The notes: generated from the letters alone by a model not told the origin. Counted from the first letter of the stretch, positions 7,816-17,422 are shown. The stretch is 64,000 nucleotides of DNA from Bifidobacterium callitrichidarum (GCF_003129905.1 NZ_QFFM01000006.1:1-64000); one strand, 5' to 3'. Translations and numbers: made by a program.

Positions 7816-9099
7816 ATGTCCCAGCAATCATTCATCGTCAGCGGCGTCCCGTGGTTCGATGATCGCGGACGGACGGTCAATGCGCATGGAGGCTGCATCG
7901 TCGAGGAAAACGGCCTGTACTACCTGTTCGGCGAATACAAGACCGACGAGGAGAACCGGTTCGCCGGCTTCTCCTGTTATTCGTCGCCGGACCTGGCGCA
8001 CTGGACGTTCCGGCGAATCGTGCTGCCGCAGCAGAAAGACGGTCTGATGGGTCCCGGGCGCATCGGCGAGCGGGTCAAGGTCATGCGCTGCCCCACAACC
8101 GGACAATATGTGATGTTCATGCATTCTGACGATTTGGGATACTACGATCCGCACATCTGCTACGCGGTTTGCGACACGATTGACGGTGACTATGAATTCC
8201 GCGGCCCGCTGACGTTCCATGGCGAGTCAGTTCACCGCTGGGATCTTGGTGTTTTCCAAGATGATGACGGCACTGGCTACCTGCTCGTCCATGAAGGCGA
8301 CATCTACCGTCTGTCCGATGATTATCTGTCCGTTGCCGAACAGGTGGGGGAGGGCATTGCGCTCGGAGGTGAGGCGCCGGCCGTCGCCAAACTCGGCGGA
8401 CGCTACTGGATGCTGTTCTCCGGCAAGACCTCATGGGACTGCAATGACAACTACTGTCTGTCCGCGCCCACAATGCGCGGGCCGTGGACCTATCAGGGAC
8501 TGTTCGCCCCGGAAGGCTCGATGACCTGCAATTCGCAGACGCTGTACGTGCTGCCGGTGCGCACCGCGCATGGCGAGATCGCGATGTACATGGGCGACCG
8601 TTGGTCGTTCCCGCATCAGGCGTCGGCGGCCACTTATGTCTGGCAACAGTTGTCCGTGGACCATGGACGGCTGCGGTTGGCAGAATACCAGCCTTCATGG
8701 TCGCCGATATCAGGTAAGGCGGAACCGTTCGAAGGGCGGCACGTCGATGTCGGGTTCTGGTCGGACAAGGCCGGAGAATCGGTTTCCATTCCATTCCACG
8801 GCTCGCGGGTAGCGCTGACCGGAAAGGCCGACCAGTGGGGGTCATACGCGAGGGTCGGTATTCGCGGTGCCGGGATGAGCGAGGAATCCGCGATGGTGGT
8901 GGATCCCATCTTCGTGAGTTGGTATGCCAAGTCGCCGGATGCCGGGTATCGATACGTCTCGCCGGAATTGCCCGAGGATGACTACGTACTTACCGTCACG
9001 GTCACCGGCGAAGTGCCGCAGTGGACCGACAAGTCGGGCCAGCGGTTCGGTTCGGTGGGCTCCATGGTGGACGTGGATGAAGCCATCGTTGCACAATAG
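7816..9099 (+). CDS. GH43-type glycoside hydrolase (subfamily 24/34-like)
   Basis: A 427-residue protein lacking a signal peptide. The five-blade propeller part (residues 1-~290) opens with VNAHGGCIVEENGLYYLFGE, shows FQDDDGTGYLLVHEG, and has LGGEAPAVAKLGGRYWMLFSG, where the Glu is the likely catalytic acid. These match exo-beta-1,3-galactanase-like GH43 enzymes, which lack the usual N-terminal Asp base; here that position is also not a clear Asp. Residues ~300-427 look like a beta-sandwich accessory module. The ATG at 7816 is preceded by AAGGAGAG; an upstream in-frame ATG (7750) is less likely. As last gene of the importer operon it probably degrades the imported, possibly galactan-type, oligosaccharide in the cytoplasm. 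Confidence 0.8.
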   Translation: MSQQSFIVSGVPWFDDRGRTVNAHGGCIVEENGLYYLFGEYKTDEENRFAGFSCYSSPDLAHWTFRRIVLPQQKDGLMGPGRIGERVKVMRCPTTGQYVMFMHSDDLGYYDPHICYAVCDTIDGDYEFRGPLTFHGESVHRWDLGVFQDDDGTGYLLVHEGDIYRLSDDYLSVAEQVGEGIALGGEAPAVAKLGGRYWMLFSGKTSWDCNDNYCLSAPTMRGPWTYQGLFAPEGSMTCNSQTLYVLPVRTAHGEIAMYMGDRWSFPHQASAATYVWQQLSVDHGRLRLAEYQPSWSPISGKAEPFEGRHVDVGFWSDKAGESVSIPFHGSRVALTGKADQWGSYARVGIRGAGMSEESAMVVDPIFVSWYAKSPDAGYRYVSPELPEDDYVLTVTVTGEVPQWTDKSGQRFGSVGSMVDVDEAIVAQ

Positions 9100-9172
9100 C
9101 GGAGCGGCGAGCGGTGCGACGGCACGGTTATGGACATTCTGCGCAGAGGCCCGTCAATATCTTGAAAAGTGT

Positions 9173-9190
9173 CGGGAAACGTGCTTCCCG
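9173..9190 (+). terminator. Possible terminator hairpin after GH43
   Basis: CGGGAA-ACGTGC-TTCCCG forms a 6-bp stem 74 bases after the GH43 stop. There is no T-run, so this is a weak candidate. The rest of the 269-bp gap to the next gene shows nothing else recognisable except the ribosome-binding site AAGAGGA before 9369. Confidence 0.35.
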
Positions 9191-9368
9191 TGAGCGAAAT
9201 CACCTTGCGGGGCGTCATGTTGGGCAGGTGGTCGGACTATTCTTAGGGCGAGAAGTAGCCGGGCGAAGCCGTCCGCAGGGTGCCTGCCAGCCGTCCGAAA
9301 CGGTTCGGGATGCCTTGCGGTGCCGTGAGAAAGGCGATTATCCCGGAGGCCGAAGCTAAGAGGAATAC

Positions 9369-12300
9369 ATGGTTGACACCGCATCGAACGTGACCACGGA
9401 TGCCGCCCGCACCGCGAATGCGAGCGTGAACGCCGCGCCGAACACGAATACGAGCGCGAACGCGGCAGCCGTATCGGGGAACGCCAAGCCCCTGCGCGTG
9501 GGACTCGACATCGGTTCCACCACCGTCAAGGCCGTGGTGCTGGACCAGTCCGACTCCCTGGGCAGCACGCTCTTCTCCGATTACCGCCGTCACCATGCCA
9601 ACGTTCGCGCAACCGTGGCCGGCCTGCTCGTCGACATCCATAAGAAACTTGAGGAGCTCGGCCGCGGCGACGAGCCGATCCGTCTGGCCATCACCGGCTC
9701 CGGCGGCCTGGCCCTCGCGGACAACATGCATGTGCCGTTCATCCAGGAGGTCATCGCCGAGACCGAGGCCATCGACAAGGAATACCCGGCCGCGGACGTC
9801 ATCATCGAGCTCGGCGGCGAGGACGCCAAGATCACCTACCTGAAGCCCACCCCCGAACAGCGCATGAACGGCTCGTGCGCAGGCGGCACCGGCGCGTTCA
9901 TCGACCAGATGGCCACGCTGCTCGACACGGACGCCGCCGGCCTCAACGAGATGGCCAAGAGCTACGAGAACCTGTACCCGATCGCATCCCGTTGCGGCGT
10001 GTTTGCTAAGACCGACCTGCAGCCGCTCATCAACGACGGTGCCGCCAAGCCGGACCTTGCCGCCTCCATCTTCACCGCCGTGGCCACGCAGACCATCGCC
10101 GGTCTGGCTTCCGGCCGACCGATCCACGGCACCGTGATCTTCCTCGGCGGCCCGTTGTTCTTCATGTCCGAGCTGCGCGCCGCCTTCCAGCGTGCGCTCG
10201 AAGGCAAGGTGGACGAATTCATCGTGCCCACCAACGCCCACCTCTACGTGGCGTACGGTGCCGCGCTCCAGGCGGACATCGACTCGGACGACGAAGGCCA
10301 CCACTTCGAAGCCCGCACCTGCGCCGACATTTTGCACACGCTGGAAGAGCTGAAGAACCTGCCCTCCAACACGCCCACCATGCCCCCGCTGTTCCCCACC
10401 GAGGCCGACCGTGAGACATTCAACAAGCGTCACCACCGCGAGCACATCCACATCGGCACGCTCGAAGGCGCGCACGGCCCCCACTTCCTGGGCATCGACG
10501 CCGGCTCGACCACCATCAAGGCCACGCTCGTCAACGACGACCGCGAGATCGTCTGGTCCTCCTACGCCAACAACGAGGGCAGCCCGCTGACCGCGGCCAT
10601 CAACATCGTCAAGAAGATCCAAGCCGAACTGCCTGCGGACGCATGGATTGCACGATCCTGCGCCACCGGCTACGGCGAGGGCCTCATCACCACCGGCCTG
10701 CACCTGGACGAGGGCGTGGTCGAGACCATGGCCCACTACCGCGGCGCCGAAATGGTCAGCCCCGGCGTTACCGCCGTCATCGACATCGGTGGCCAGGACA
10801 TGAAGTACCTGGCCATCACGGACGGTGTGATCGACTCCATCGCCGTCAACGAGGCCTGCTCCTCCGGCTGCGGTTCGTTCCTGCAGACTTTCGCCATGTC
10901 CATGGGCCTGACGATCCAGGAATTCACACAGAAGGCGCTCGCCTCCACTCATCCGGTGGACCTCGGCTCGCGCTGCACCGTGTTCATGAACTCGTCCGTC
11001 AAGCAGGCGCAGAAGGAAGGCGCCTCCATCGAGGACATCGCTGCCGGCCTGTGCTATTCCGTGGTGCGCAACGCCTTGTATAAAGTCATCAAGCTGCGCG
11101 ATTCCGGCGAACTCGGCGACACCGTGGTGGTCCAGGGCGGCACGTTCCTCAACGACGCCGTGCTGCGCGCCTTCGAGCTGCTCACCGACCGCAAGGTCAC
11201 CCGCCCGAACATCGCCGGCCTCATGGGCGCGTTCGGCGCGGCCCTGACCGCCCGCATGCACTATCAGGACGAGGCCGACCATCTGGACGTGGTCGTCAAG
11301 GCCGATGGATCCGAGGAGGCGGCCACCGCGTCCGGTGAGGCCGACTCCGCTCCTGCCGATACCACCGACAAGGCTCCGGCCGACGGATTCAAGAAGACCG
11401 CCATGGCCGCCTCAGCCGAGCCCGAGACGCACACGGTCGTCATCGACGGCGTGACCCACACCGCCAGCTCCATTCTGACCGGCGAAGCGCTCGACACCAT
11501 GTCCATGACCACCGAGCGCGACGTGTGCAAGCTGTGCCAGAACCACTGCAAGCTCACCATCACCACGTTCTCCGACGGCTCCCGCTTCGTGACCGGCAAC
11601 CGCTGCGAGCGCGGCGGCGACGCCAAGAAGAAGCGTTCCGACCGCCCGAACCTGTACGACTACAAGTACAAGCGTTGCTTCGCCTACCGTCGCCTGACGG
11701 ACAAGAAGGCCACCCGCGGCGAGATCGGCATCCCGCGCGCGCTCAACATGTACGAGAACTACCCGTTCTGGTTCACGCTGCTCACCTCGCTCGGCTTCAA
11801 GGTGATGATCTCCGGCCGCAGCTCCCACGAGCTGTTCGAGACCGGCATCGAATCCATCGCCTCCGAGAACATCTGCTACCCGGCCAAGCTCGTGCACGGC
11901 CATATCAAGTGGCTGCTCAACAAGGGCATCAAGACCATCTTCTACCCGTGCGTCTCGTATGAGGACAACCTGGTGCCCAACACGGACAACCACTACAACT
12001 GCCCGGTGGTGGCCAACTATCCGCTCGTGGTCGGCGCGAACATGCCCGAACTGCGTGAGGAGGGCGTGCGCTACATGCACCCCTACTTCAACCTCGCCAA
12101 CCATGAACTCATGGTCGACCGCATCGTCGAGGAGTTCGCCTGGGCCAACGTGACCCGCGAGGAGGCCGAGACCGCCGTCAAGGCCGCCTACGCCGAAGAC
12201 AAGGTCTTCAAGCACGACGTGCAGCAGGAGGGCCTCGCCGCGCTCGCCTACATGAAGGAACACGGCTGCCGCGGCATCGTGCTTGCCGGCCGTCCCTACC

Positions 12301-14591
12301 ACATCGACCCTGAAATCAACCACGGCATTCCCGAAACCATCTGTTCGCTCGGCATGGTGGTGCTCTCCGAGGACTCCATCTGCGAGCTGCAGCCGGGGGA
12401 GAAGCTCAACCTCACCGAATTCCTTTCCGAAGGCGAGCAGAGCCCGCGTGCCAAAAACGCCGCCGGATTCCGCCACGTGGGCGATCGCACCGTGACCAAG
12501 ATGCCGTTGCGTGTGACCAACCAGTGGGCCTACCACTCCCGCCTGTACGCCGCCGCGCATTTCGTGGCCTCCTATCCCGGCCTCGAACTCGTGCAGCTCA
12601 ACTCGTTCGGCTGCGGTCTCGACGCCATCACCACCGACCAGGTGGCCGAGATCCTCGCGGACAAGGCGGACGTGTACACGCTGCTCAAGATCGACGAGGT
12701 CTCGAACCTCGGTGCCGCCAAGATTCGTCTGCGCTCGCTCAAGGCCGCCGTGGAGGAGCGTGAGGCCAACAAGGCCCGTGAGGCCGCCGCTGCCGCAGGT
12801 CAGGACGTCTCCGGTGAGACCGCCGATGACGAGACCGCTGCCGAGGCGCGCAAGGCCCGTGAAGCCGCGCGGGCTAAGGCCGAGGCCGATCTGGCCGCCG
12901 CCAAGGCCGCGCTCGCCGAAGCGCAGGCCGCCGTGGACGCCGCCGAAGCCAAGGTCAAGGCCGAACAGGCCGCGTCCGGCAAGCCCTCCGGTCCCAAGCC
13001 GATGGGCTTCCGCAAGACCGGCACCAAGGCGCCGACCCCCGGCCGCCAGGTGCTGCTCGACACCACGATGGCCGCCAACCCGAAGCTCACCAAGGCCATG
13101 CGCGAAGCCTCCAAGAAGGCCGCCCAGCGCGACATCAAGGCCGCGGCGAACGCCGTGAACGCCGGGAACGTGCTCGCCGGATCGAACGGCACCGTCGACC
13201 AGCCGACCGGCAAGGCTTCCGCCAAGAAGCAGTCCGCGCACAACAACGCCACGATGAGCCGCTACGCCCACCGCGAGAAGTTCGTCAAGGACATGAAGAA
13301 GGACTACACGATCGTGGCCCCGCAGATGAGCCCGATCCACCTGTCCCTCGTGGAAGCGGTGATCCGCTCCGGCGGCTACAAGTTCGACGTGCTCAAGCAC
13401 GCCAGCCGTGGCGACGTGGAGACCGGCCTCAAGTACGTGAACAACGATGCCTGCTACCCGGCCATCATGGTCATCGGCCAGCTCATCGACGCGATCCTGG
13501 AAGGCAAGTACGATCCGGACCACGTGGCCCTGGCCATCACCCAGACCGGCGGCATGTGCCGTGCCACCAACTACTTCGGCCTCATCCGCAAGGCCCTGAT
13601 CGATGCCGGCTACCCGCAGATTCCGGTCATCGCCATCTCCACGCAGGGTCTGGAGGACAATCCGGGCTTCAAGGCCACCGTGCCCATGCTGCACCGTGCC
13701 GTCAAGGCGCTGATTCTGGGCGATCTGCTCATGAAGTGCCTCTACCGCGTGCGTCCGTACGAGGTGGAGAAGGGCTCGGCCAACCGCCTGTACGAACAGT
13801 GGGACGTGATCGTGCGTGAGACGCTCGAGCACCACGGCTATTCCAAGACCGCGGCCAAGACCCCGTGGCTCAGGAAGGGCTGGCTGCCGTACGCCACGCT
13901 CGCCAAGGAGATCGTGAAGTCCTTCGACGCCCTGCCCCTCAAGGACATTCCGCGCAAGGTGCGCGTCGGCGTGGTAGGCGAGATCCTCGTCAAGTACCAG
14001 CCGGACGCGAACAACCACGTGGTCGACGTCATCGAATCGCAGGACTGCGAGGCCGTGGTGCCCGGCATCATGGAGTTCATGACCACCCGCCCGTACATCA
14101 CGGACTGGAACGAACGAAACCTCGGCATGGGTGGCAACCAGACGCTTTACGCGCTCATGCGCTGGGGCCTCGACCGGTACAACGCGCCCATCAAGGCCGC
14201 CATCGCCACCGCCCACGGCAAGTTCAAGCAGGACGATCCGATGCCGGAACTGGTCAAGAAGGCCGCCGAAGTCACGTCCATCGGTGTGCAGGCCGGCGAG
14301 GGCTGGCTGCTGACGGCCGAGATTCTGGAGCTCATCGAGCAAGGCTGCCCGAACGTGATTTGCGCGCAGCCGTTCGCCTGCCTGCCCAACCACGTGACCG
14401 GCCGTGGCATGTTCGGCAAGATCCGTCGCCTGCACCCGGAGGCCAACATCGTCTCCATCGACTACGATCCGGGCGCCTCCGAGGCCAACCAGCTCAACCG
14501 CATCAAGCTCATGATCGCGGCGGCGAAGAAGGCCCACAACGCCAAGTTCGCCGAAGCCGGCGAGCCGCAGGGCTTCACCTCCGCCGACTGA
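9369..14591 (+). CDS. Fused acyl-CoA dehydratase activase / 2-hydroxyacyl-CoA dehydratase-like protein
   Basis: A 1740-residue fusion. Two BadF/HgdC-type ATPase domains occur in tandem: phosphate loops GLDIGSTTVKAVVLD (~residue 37) and GIDAGSTTIKATLVND (~376). Each has the paired cysteines that hold a bridging [4Fe-4S] cluster: GSCAGGTGAF with SRCGVFAK (~166, ~207) and ACSSGCGSF with SRCTVFMN (~495, ~534). Then follow a cysteine-containing linker CKLCQNHCKL (~719), a DUF2229-like region with ENICYPAKLVHGH and FYPCVSYEDN, an Ala/Lys/Glu-rich coiled coil (~1135-1215), and a dehydratase-like C-terminal part with NDACYPAIMVIG and GGMCRATNYFG. Activases of this family use ATP to push an electron into a dehydratase or double-cubane-cluster protein. 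The physiological reaction in bifidobacteria is not known to me. AAGAGGA precedes the ATG. Confidence 0.85.
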   Translation: MVDTASNVTTDAARTANASVNAAPNTNTSANAAAVSGNAKPLRVGLDIGSTTVKAVVLDQSDSLGSTLFSDYRRHHANVRATVAGLLVDIHKKLEELGRGDEPIRLAITGSGGLALADNMHVPFIQEVIAETEAIDKEYPAADVIIELGGEDAKITYLKPTPEQRMNGSCAGGTGAFIDQMATLLDTDAAGLNEMAKSYENLYPIASRCGVFAKTDLQPLINDGAAKPDLAASIFTAVATQTIAGLASGRPIHGTVIFLGGPLFFMSELRAAFQRALEGKVDEFIVPTNAHLYVAYGAALQADIDSDDEGHHFEARTCADILHTLEELKNLPSNTPTMPPLFPTEADRETFNKRHHREHIHIGTLEGAHGPHFLGIDAGSTTIKATLVNDDREIVWSSYANNEGSPLTAAINIVKKIQAELPADAWIARSCATGYGEGLITTGLHLDEGVVETMAHYRGAEMVSPGVTAVIDIGGQDMKYLAITDGVIDSIAVNEACSSGCGSFLQTFAMSMGLTIQEFTQKALASTHPVDLGSRCTVFMNSSVKQAQKEGASIEDIAAGLCYSVVRNALYKVIKLRDSGELGDTVVVQGGTFLNDAVLRAFELLTDRKVTRPNIAGLMGAFGAALTARMHYQDEADHLDVVVKADGSEEAATASGEADSAPADTTDKAPADGFKKTAMAASAEPETHTVVIDGVTHTASSILTGEALDTMSMTTERDVCKLCQNHCKLTITTFSDGSRFVTGNRCERGGDAKKKRSDRPNLYDYKYKRCFAYRRLTDKKATRGEIGIPRALNMYENYPFWFTLLTSLGFKVMISGRSSHELFETGIESIASENICYPAKLVHGHIKWLLNKGIKTIFYPCVSYEDNLVPNTDNHYNCPVVANYPLVVGANMPELREEGVRYMHPYFNLANHELMVDRIVEEFAWANVTREEAETAVKAAYAEDKVFKHDVQQEGLAALAYMKEHGCRGIVLAGRPYHIDPEINHGIPETICSLGMVVLSEDSICELQPGEKLNLTEFLSEGEQSPRAKNAAGFRHVGDRTVTKMPLRVTNQWAYHSRLYAAAHFVASYPGLELVQLNSFGCGLDAITTDQVAEILADKADVYTLLKIDEVSNLGAAKIRLRSLKAAVEEREANKAREAAAAAGQDVSGETADDETAAEARKAREAARAKAEADLAAAKAALAEAQAAVDAAEAKVKAEQAASGKPSGPKPMGFRKTGTKAPTPGRQVLLDTTMAANPKLTKAMREASKKAAQRDIKAAANAVNAGNVLAGSNGTVDQPTGKASAKKQSAHNNATMSRYAHREKFVKDMKKDYTIVAPQMSPIHLSLVEAVIRSGGYKFDVLKHASRGDVETGLKYVNNDACYPAIMVIGQLIDAILEGKYDPDHVALAITQTGGMCRATNYFGLIRKALIDAGYPQIPVIAISTQGLEDNPGFKATVPMLHRAVKALILGDLLMKCLYRVRPYEVEKGSANRLYEQWDVIVRETLEHHGYSKTAAKTPWLRKGWLPYATLAKEIVKSFDALPLKDIPRKVRVGVVGEILVKYQPDANNHVVDVIESQDCEAVVPGIMEFMTTRPYITDWNERNLGMGGNQTLYALMRWGLDRYNAPIKAAIATAHGKFKQDDPMPELVKKAAEVTSIGVQAGEGWLLTAEILELIEQGCPNVICAQPFACLPNHVTGRGMFGKIRRLHPEANIVSIDYDPGASEANQLNRIKLMIAAAKKAHNAKFAEAGEPQGFTSAD

Positions 14592-14608
14592 GGCGTAACG
14601 TTGCCGTT

Positions 14609-14646
14609 CACACGGTGTGGCCATCCCCGCACCGTGTGGTCTTTTT
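14609..14646 (+). terminator. Terminator after the activase/dehydratase-like gene
   Basis: CACACGGTG (14609-14617) pairs with CACCGTGTG (14630-14638), followed by a TTTTT run (14642-14646). It lies 17 bases after the stop codon and looks like an intrinsic terminator. Confidence 0.75.
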
Positions 14647-14765
14647 CGCACTGTGTGGTGTAAAGGATGCTTGGAATAAAGCCGTTTTGGCGGAATACAG
14701 CCATTCCGGGAAACCACACGGTGGAGGATTTACCACATGGTGGGAGATCCTCCACACGGTGTATG
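14630..14765. repeat. Hairpin element with AAAACGGC core, copy A
   Basis: CACCGTGTGG (14630-14639) pairs with CCACACGGTG (14714-14723). Between them lies CTTGGAATAAAGCCGTTTTG (14670-14689), whose complement carries the core AAAACGGCNNNATTCC seen in two other elements. A further CCACACGGTG copy is at 14752-14761. It fills most of the gap before the glutamate-cysteine ligase gene. Confidence 0.55.
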
Positions 14766-14846
14766 GCTCGAGACCGCAATGCCCGCTATCGGTTTTTCGT
14801 ATAGCCGATTGGCGGGCGTTTGGGCGCGGCAATGCCCCGGCTCGCA

Positions 14847-14852
14847 TACCAT
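14847..14852 (+). promoter_or_regulatory. Possible -10 box for leaderless transcript
   Basis: TACCAT ends seven bases before the ATG at 14860, and no Shine-Dalgarno sequence is visible. The spacing would put the transcription start at or next to the start codon. Confidence 0.35.
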
Positions 14853-14859
14853 ACCGATT

Positions 14860-16137
14860 ATGGTTACTCCGAGAATTAGTTATGCCCATTTGCTGGCCAA
14901 GCCGAATCCGAAGCACGTCGAGAGCCTGCTGAAGTTCTTCGAGAACGGTCGCGCGCAGCGTGGCACCGGCGGTTTCGGCGTGGAGATCGAGCACCTGCCC
15001 GTGCACAACGGCAGCGACACGGCCGTCAGCTACTACGAGCCCAACGGCATCGAGACGCTGCTCAAGCGCCTGGCTCCCTACTATGACCCGGAGAAGGAGT
15101 ACTGGGAGAACGGCCATCTGGTAGGGCTCGCGCGCCCCGGCGTGTCCGTCTCGCTGGAGCCGGGCGGCCAGGTGGAGACCTCCATCGGCGTGCTCAGGAA
15201 GCCCAGCGACCTCATCACGCTCTACTCCAAGTTCCGCCGCGAGGCCGACCCGATCCTGGAGGAACTTGGCTTCCGTTTCGTCAACTACGGCTACCAACCC
15301 AAGTCCAGCTTCGCCGATGTGCCGGTGAACCCCAAGGATCGCTACGATGCGATGACTGATTACCTTGGCCGTGTGGGCCAGTTTGGTCCGTGCATGATGC
15401 GCTGCTCCGCCTCCACCCAGGTCAGCATCGACTTCGTGGACGAGCGCGACGCCATCGAGAAGATGCGTCTCGGCACCGTGATCGGCCCGATTCTGGCGTA
15501 CTACTTCCGCAACACCCCGTACTTCGAAGGCCAGCCGAACCCGTACCCGCTGCTGCGCCAGCGCATGTGGGACTTCCTCGACTTCCAGCGCACCAACGTG
15601 CTGCCCGGCCTGTTCGACCCGCGCTACGGCTGGGAGGATTACGCCATCGACGTGCTCTCCACGCCGCTCATGTTCGCCGACCTGACCCACACGCCCGAAG
15701 CGGTGGCTTCCGGCGCCTCGCCGAAGGAACTGCACCGACCGGCCTTCCGCGAGAACGCAGGCGAGGTGTACCCGGACCGCGAGCTCAACCCGTACGAGAT
15801 CAACCACATCATCTCCACGCACTTCAACGACGTGCGTCTCAAGAACTTCATCGAGCTGCGCCACTGGGATTCGCTGCCCATCGAACGCGCCGAACGCTTG
15901 ACGGAGATTGTGTCCTCGCTGTTCTACATCCCCGAGAACCGCGACCGTCTGGAAAGCTACTTCGAAGGCATCACCGAGTCCGAGGTGTACGAGGCCAAGG
16001 CCAACCTCCAGGCCCACGGCCGCGAAGCCACTCCATACGGCCAGCCGCTCGACTTCTGGAAGGAATTCCTGGGCCTCGAAGGCCTGCTGGCGGACATCCC
16101 CGGCGACCCGAACCACCCGGACGTGTTCCAGGAGTAG
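14860..16137 (+). CDS. Glutamate-cysteine ligase family protein (GCS2-type)
   Basis: A 425-residue carboxylate-amine ligase. Recognisable stretches are GFGVEIEHLPV near residue 36, VSLEPGGQVETSIGV near 105, and MMRCSASTQVSIDF near 178, as in plant/actinobacterial gamma-glutamylcysteine synthetases, which join glutamate and cysteine with ATP hydrolysis. The conserved acidic residues of EIE and LEPGGQVE are metal/ATP ligands in the family. No glutathione synthetase is adjacent, so the product could serve as a thiol protectant by itself. The ATG at 14860 starts the recognisable sequence MVTPRIS; no ribosome-binding site precedes it, suggesting a leaderless message, and an in-frame ATG at 14737 lies in repeat sequence. 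Confidence 0.82.
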   Translation: MVTPRISYAHLLAKPNPKHVESLLKFFENGRAQRGTGGFGVEIEHLPVHNGSDTAVSYYEPNGIETLLKRLAPYYDPEKEYWENGHLVGLARPGVSVSLEPGGQVETSIGVLRKPSDLITLYSKFRREADPILEELGFRFVNYGYQPKSSFADVPVNPKDRYDAMTDYLGRVGQFGPCMMRCSASTQVSIDFVDERDAIEKMRLGTVIGPILAYYFRNTPYFEGQPNPYPLLRQRMWDFLDFQRTNVLPGLFDPRYGWEDYAIDVLSTPLMFADLTHTPEAVASGASPKELHRPAFRENAGEVYPDRELNPYEINHIISTHFNDVRLKNFIELRHWDSLPIERAERLTEIVSSLFYIPENRDRLESYFEGITESEVYEAKANLQAHGREATPYGQPLDFWKEFLGLEGLLADIPGDPNHPDVFQE

Positions 16138-16454
16138 GTTTCAACGACTGCGTTCTCCGTGTCGTCGATTTCCTTCGCTGATTTCGGCGCAACGGAATTG
16201 CGGTTGTCGGGAATTCCGCCTCGAATGCATGATGCGTGTGGGATGATGCGGCCGAAACCACCGATTCAGGCCATCGTCCCACATGGCTGCGGGGCCACAG
16301 CGTCGTCAATCGATTGAAGCGGGGATTGTCCCGCATGCCCTTTTGAAGGAAACCTTGGAATCAAGCCGTTTTGACAAACCAAGACGGTATCGGGCTCGCA
16401 AGAGGTGTGGGATGATACGCGAAATTCGCTGAAAATCATGCATCATCCCACACC
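16138..16454. repeat. Hairpin element with AAAACGGC core, copy B, in convergent gap
   Basis: The 305-bp gap between the ligase and the convergent MerR gene has no gene. It contains GTGTGGGATGATG/CATCGTCCCACAT (16226-16284), then CTTGGAATCAAGCCGTTTTG (16354-16373, one mismatch to copy A), then a 13-bp perfect inverted repeat GGTGTGGGATGAT (16404-16416) / ATCATCCCACACC (16442-16454). The last arm covers the stop codon of the MerR gene, so the hairpin may also end its transcript. Confidence 0.6.
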
Positions 16455-17360
16455 GGGGCGCCCGACTACGCCCGCATCGCAGCGGTGACGGGTATAGCGT
16501 ACCCGCATCGAACCTTCGGCGGTGTGGCTGCCCCAGATCTCGCAGACCGTGGCGTGGGGCCATTCGGCCGGGTCGTTGCGGGTCACCATCGCCAGCGCCT
16601 CGTCGAAGCAGGCCGACAGCGATTCCCGCTCGATGACCTGGCCTTCGGCGGGGCCGCCGGTGGGATGGAAGACGGTCAGTGACGAGTCGAGGCCGAAATC
16701 CGTGGTACCGGGGGCGTCGGCGGTTCCGGTGACGGGTGCATTGGGGGAGTGGCCTGCGGTAGGACGTCCGGTATCGTCTGCTTCGAACTGCTGGTAGGCG
16801 TAGGCCTTGCCCGCACGGCAGTCAACGATGATGCCGCGGCGCAGCAGTCGTGGCAGTCCAGCCTCGCGCACGGCGGCGCGCAGCGCGGTCATCGCGCGCA
16901 GATATGGCTTGAGCATGAACGGGCCGCCGTAATACGGCCAAGGTTTACCCACCATCCATGTGGGCGGCAGGTCGGAGCTCACCACGCCATCCTCGGGCGT
17001 GCGGGCCTTGCGCGTCACCTCGCCCAGAAAATCGTTGAGACTCGTCTCCAATGTGCGCAGACGGGCGGCCTCGCGGGCCACGCGGTCGCGGCCGGTCTCC
17101 ATCAACGCCCGCCAGTCAAGAGAGCCGTCCTCGTTTCTGAACGTTTCGATGGACTCCAGCGGCACGCCGGCGTCCAAGCACAGGCGGATCACGTCCATCT
17201 CCAGCATCTGGTCGGGGGAGTAGTAGCGGTATCCGGTGCGCGGGTCGGTTTCGTACGGCGTGAGGATGCCGTGCGCGTCATAGTAGCGCAGCGCCTTGGC
17301 GCTTGTGCCGTCCAGTTTGGCCACTTCTCCGATGGTCAGCAGCTCGTCGTCATCGCGCAT
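16443..17360 (-). CDS. MerR-family transcriptional regulator
   Basis: A 305-residue regulator. The N-terminal winged helix reads LLTIGEVAKLDGTSAKALRYYDAHGIL, followed by TGYRYYSPDQMLEMDVIRLCLDAGVPLESI, the standard MerR DNA-binding and dimer-helix region (residues ~5-120). The C-terminal ~170 residues resemble an effector-binding domain (VGKPWPYYGGPFMLKPYLRAM) I cannot assign to a ligand. The ATG at 17360 is preceded by GAAGGAG at good spacing; upstream in-frame ATGs at 17381 and 17390 are less supported. It is divergent from an SDR/MFS/Gfo-Idh operon, and a MerR-type promoter lies in the shared gap, so it probably activates that operon. Confidence 0.9.
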   Translation of the reverse strand: MRDDDELLTIGEVAKLDGTSAKALRYYDAHGILTPYETDPRTGYRYYSPDQMLEMDVIRLCLDAGVPLESIETFRNEDGSLDWRALMETGRDRVAREAARLRTLETSLNDFLGEVTRKARTPEDGVVSSDLPPTWMVGKPWPYYGGPFMLKPYLRAMTALRAAVREAGLPRLLRRGIIVDCRAGKAYAYQQFEADDTGRPTAGHSPNAPVTGTADAPGTTDFGLDSSLTVFHPTGGPAEGQVIERESLSACFDEALAMVTRNDPAEWPHATVCEIWGSHTAEGSMRVRYTRHRCDAGVVGRPGVG

Positions 17361-17422
17361 TGATGACACTCCTTCGTCCATCTTGTCCATCGGCCCGGCA
17401 GTCGGCGGGCCATCGCGCCGAT

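Noticed and set aside
9243..14717. Very long antisense frames (679 and 1101 codons) opposite the activase/dehydratase-like gene
   Set aside because: They are His/Gly/Val-rich mirror frames produced by strong G/C third-position bias on the other strand, with no domain motifs; the sense frame has full family signatures.
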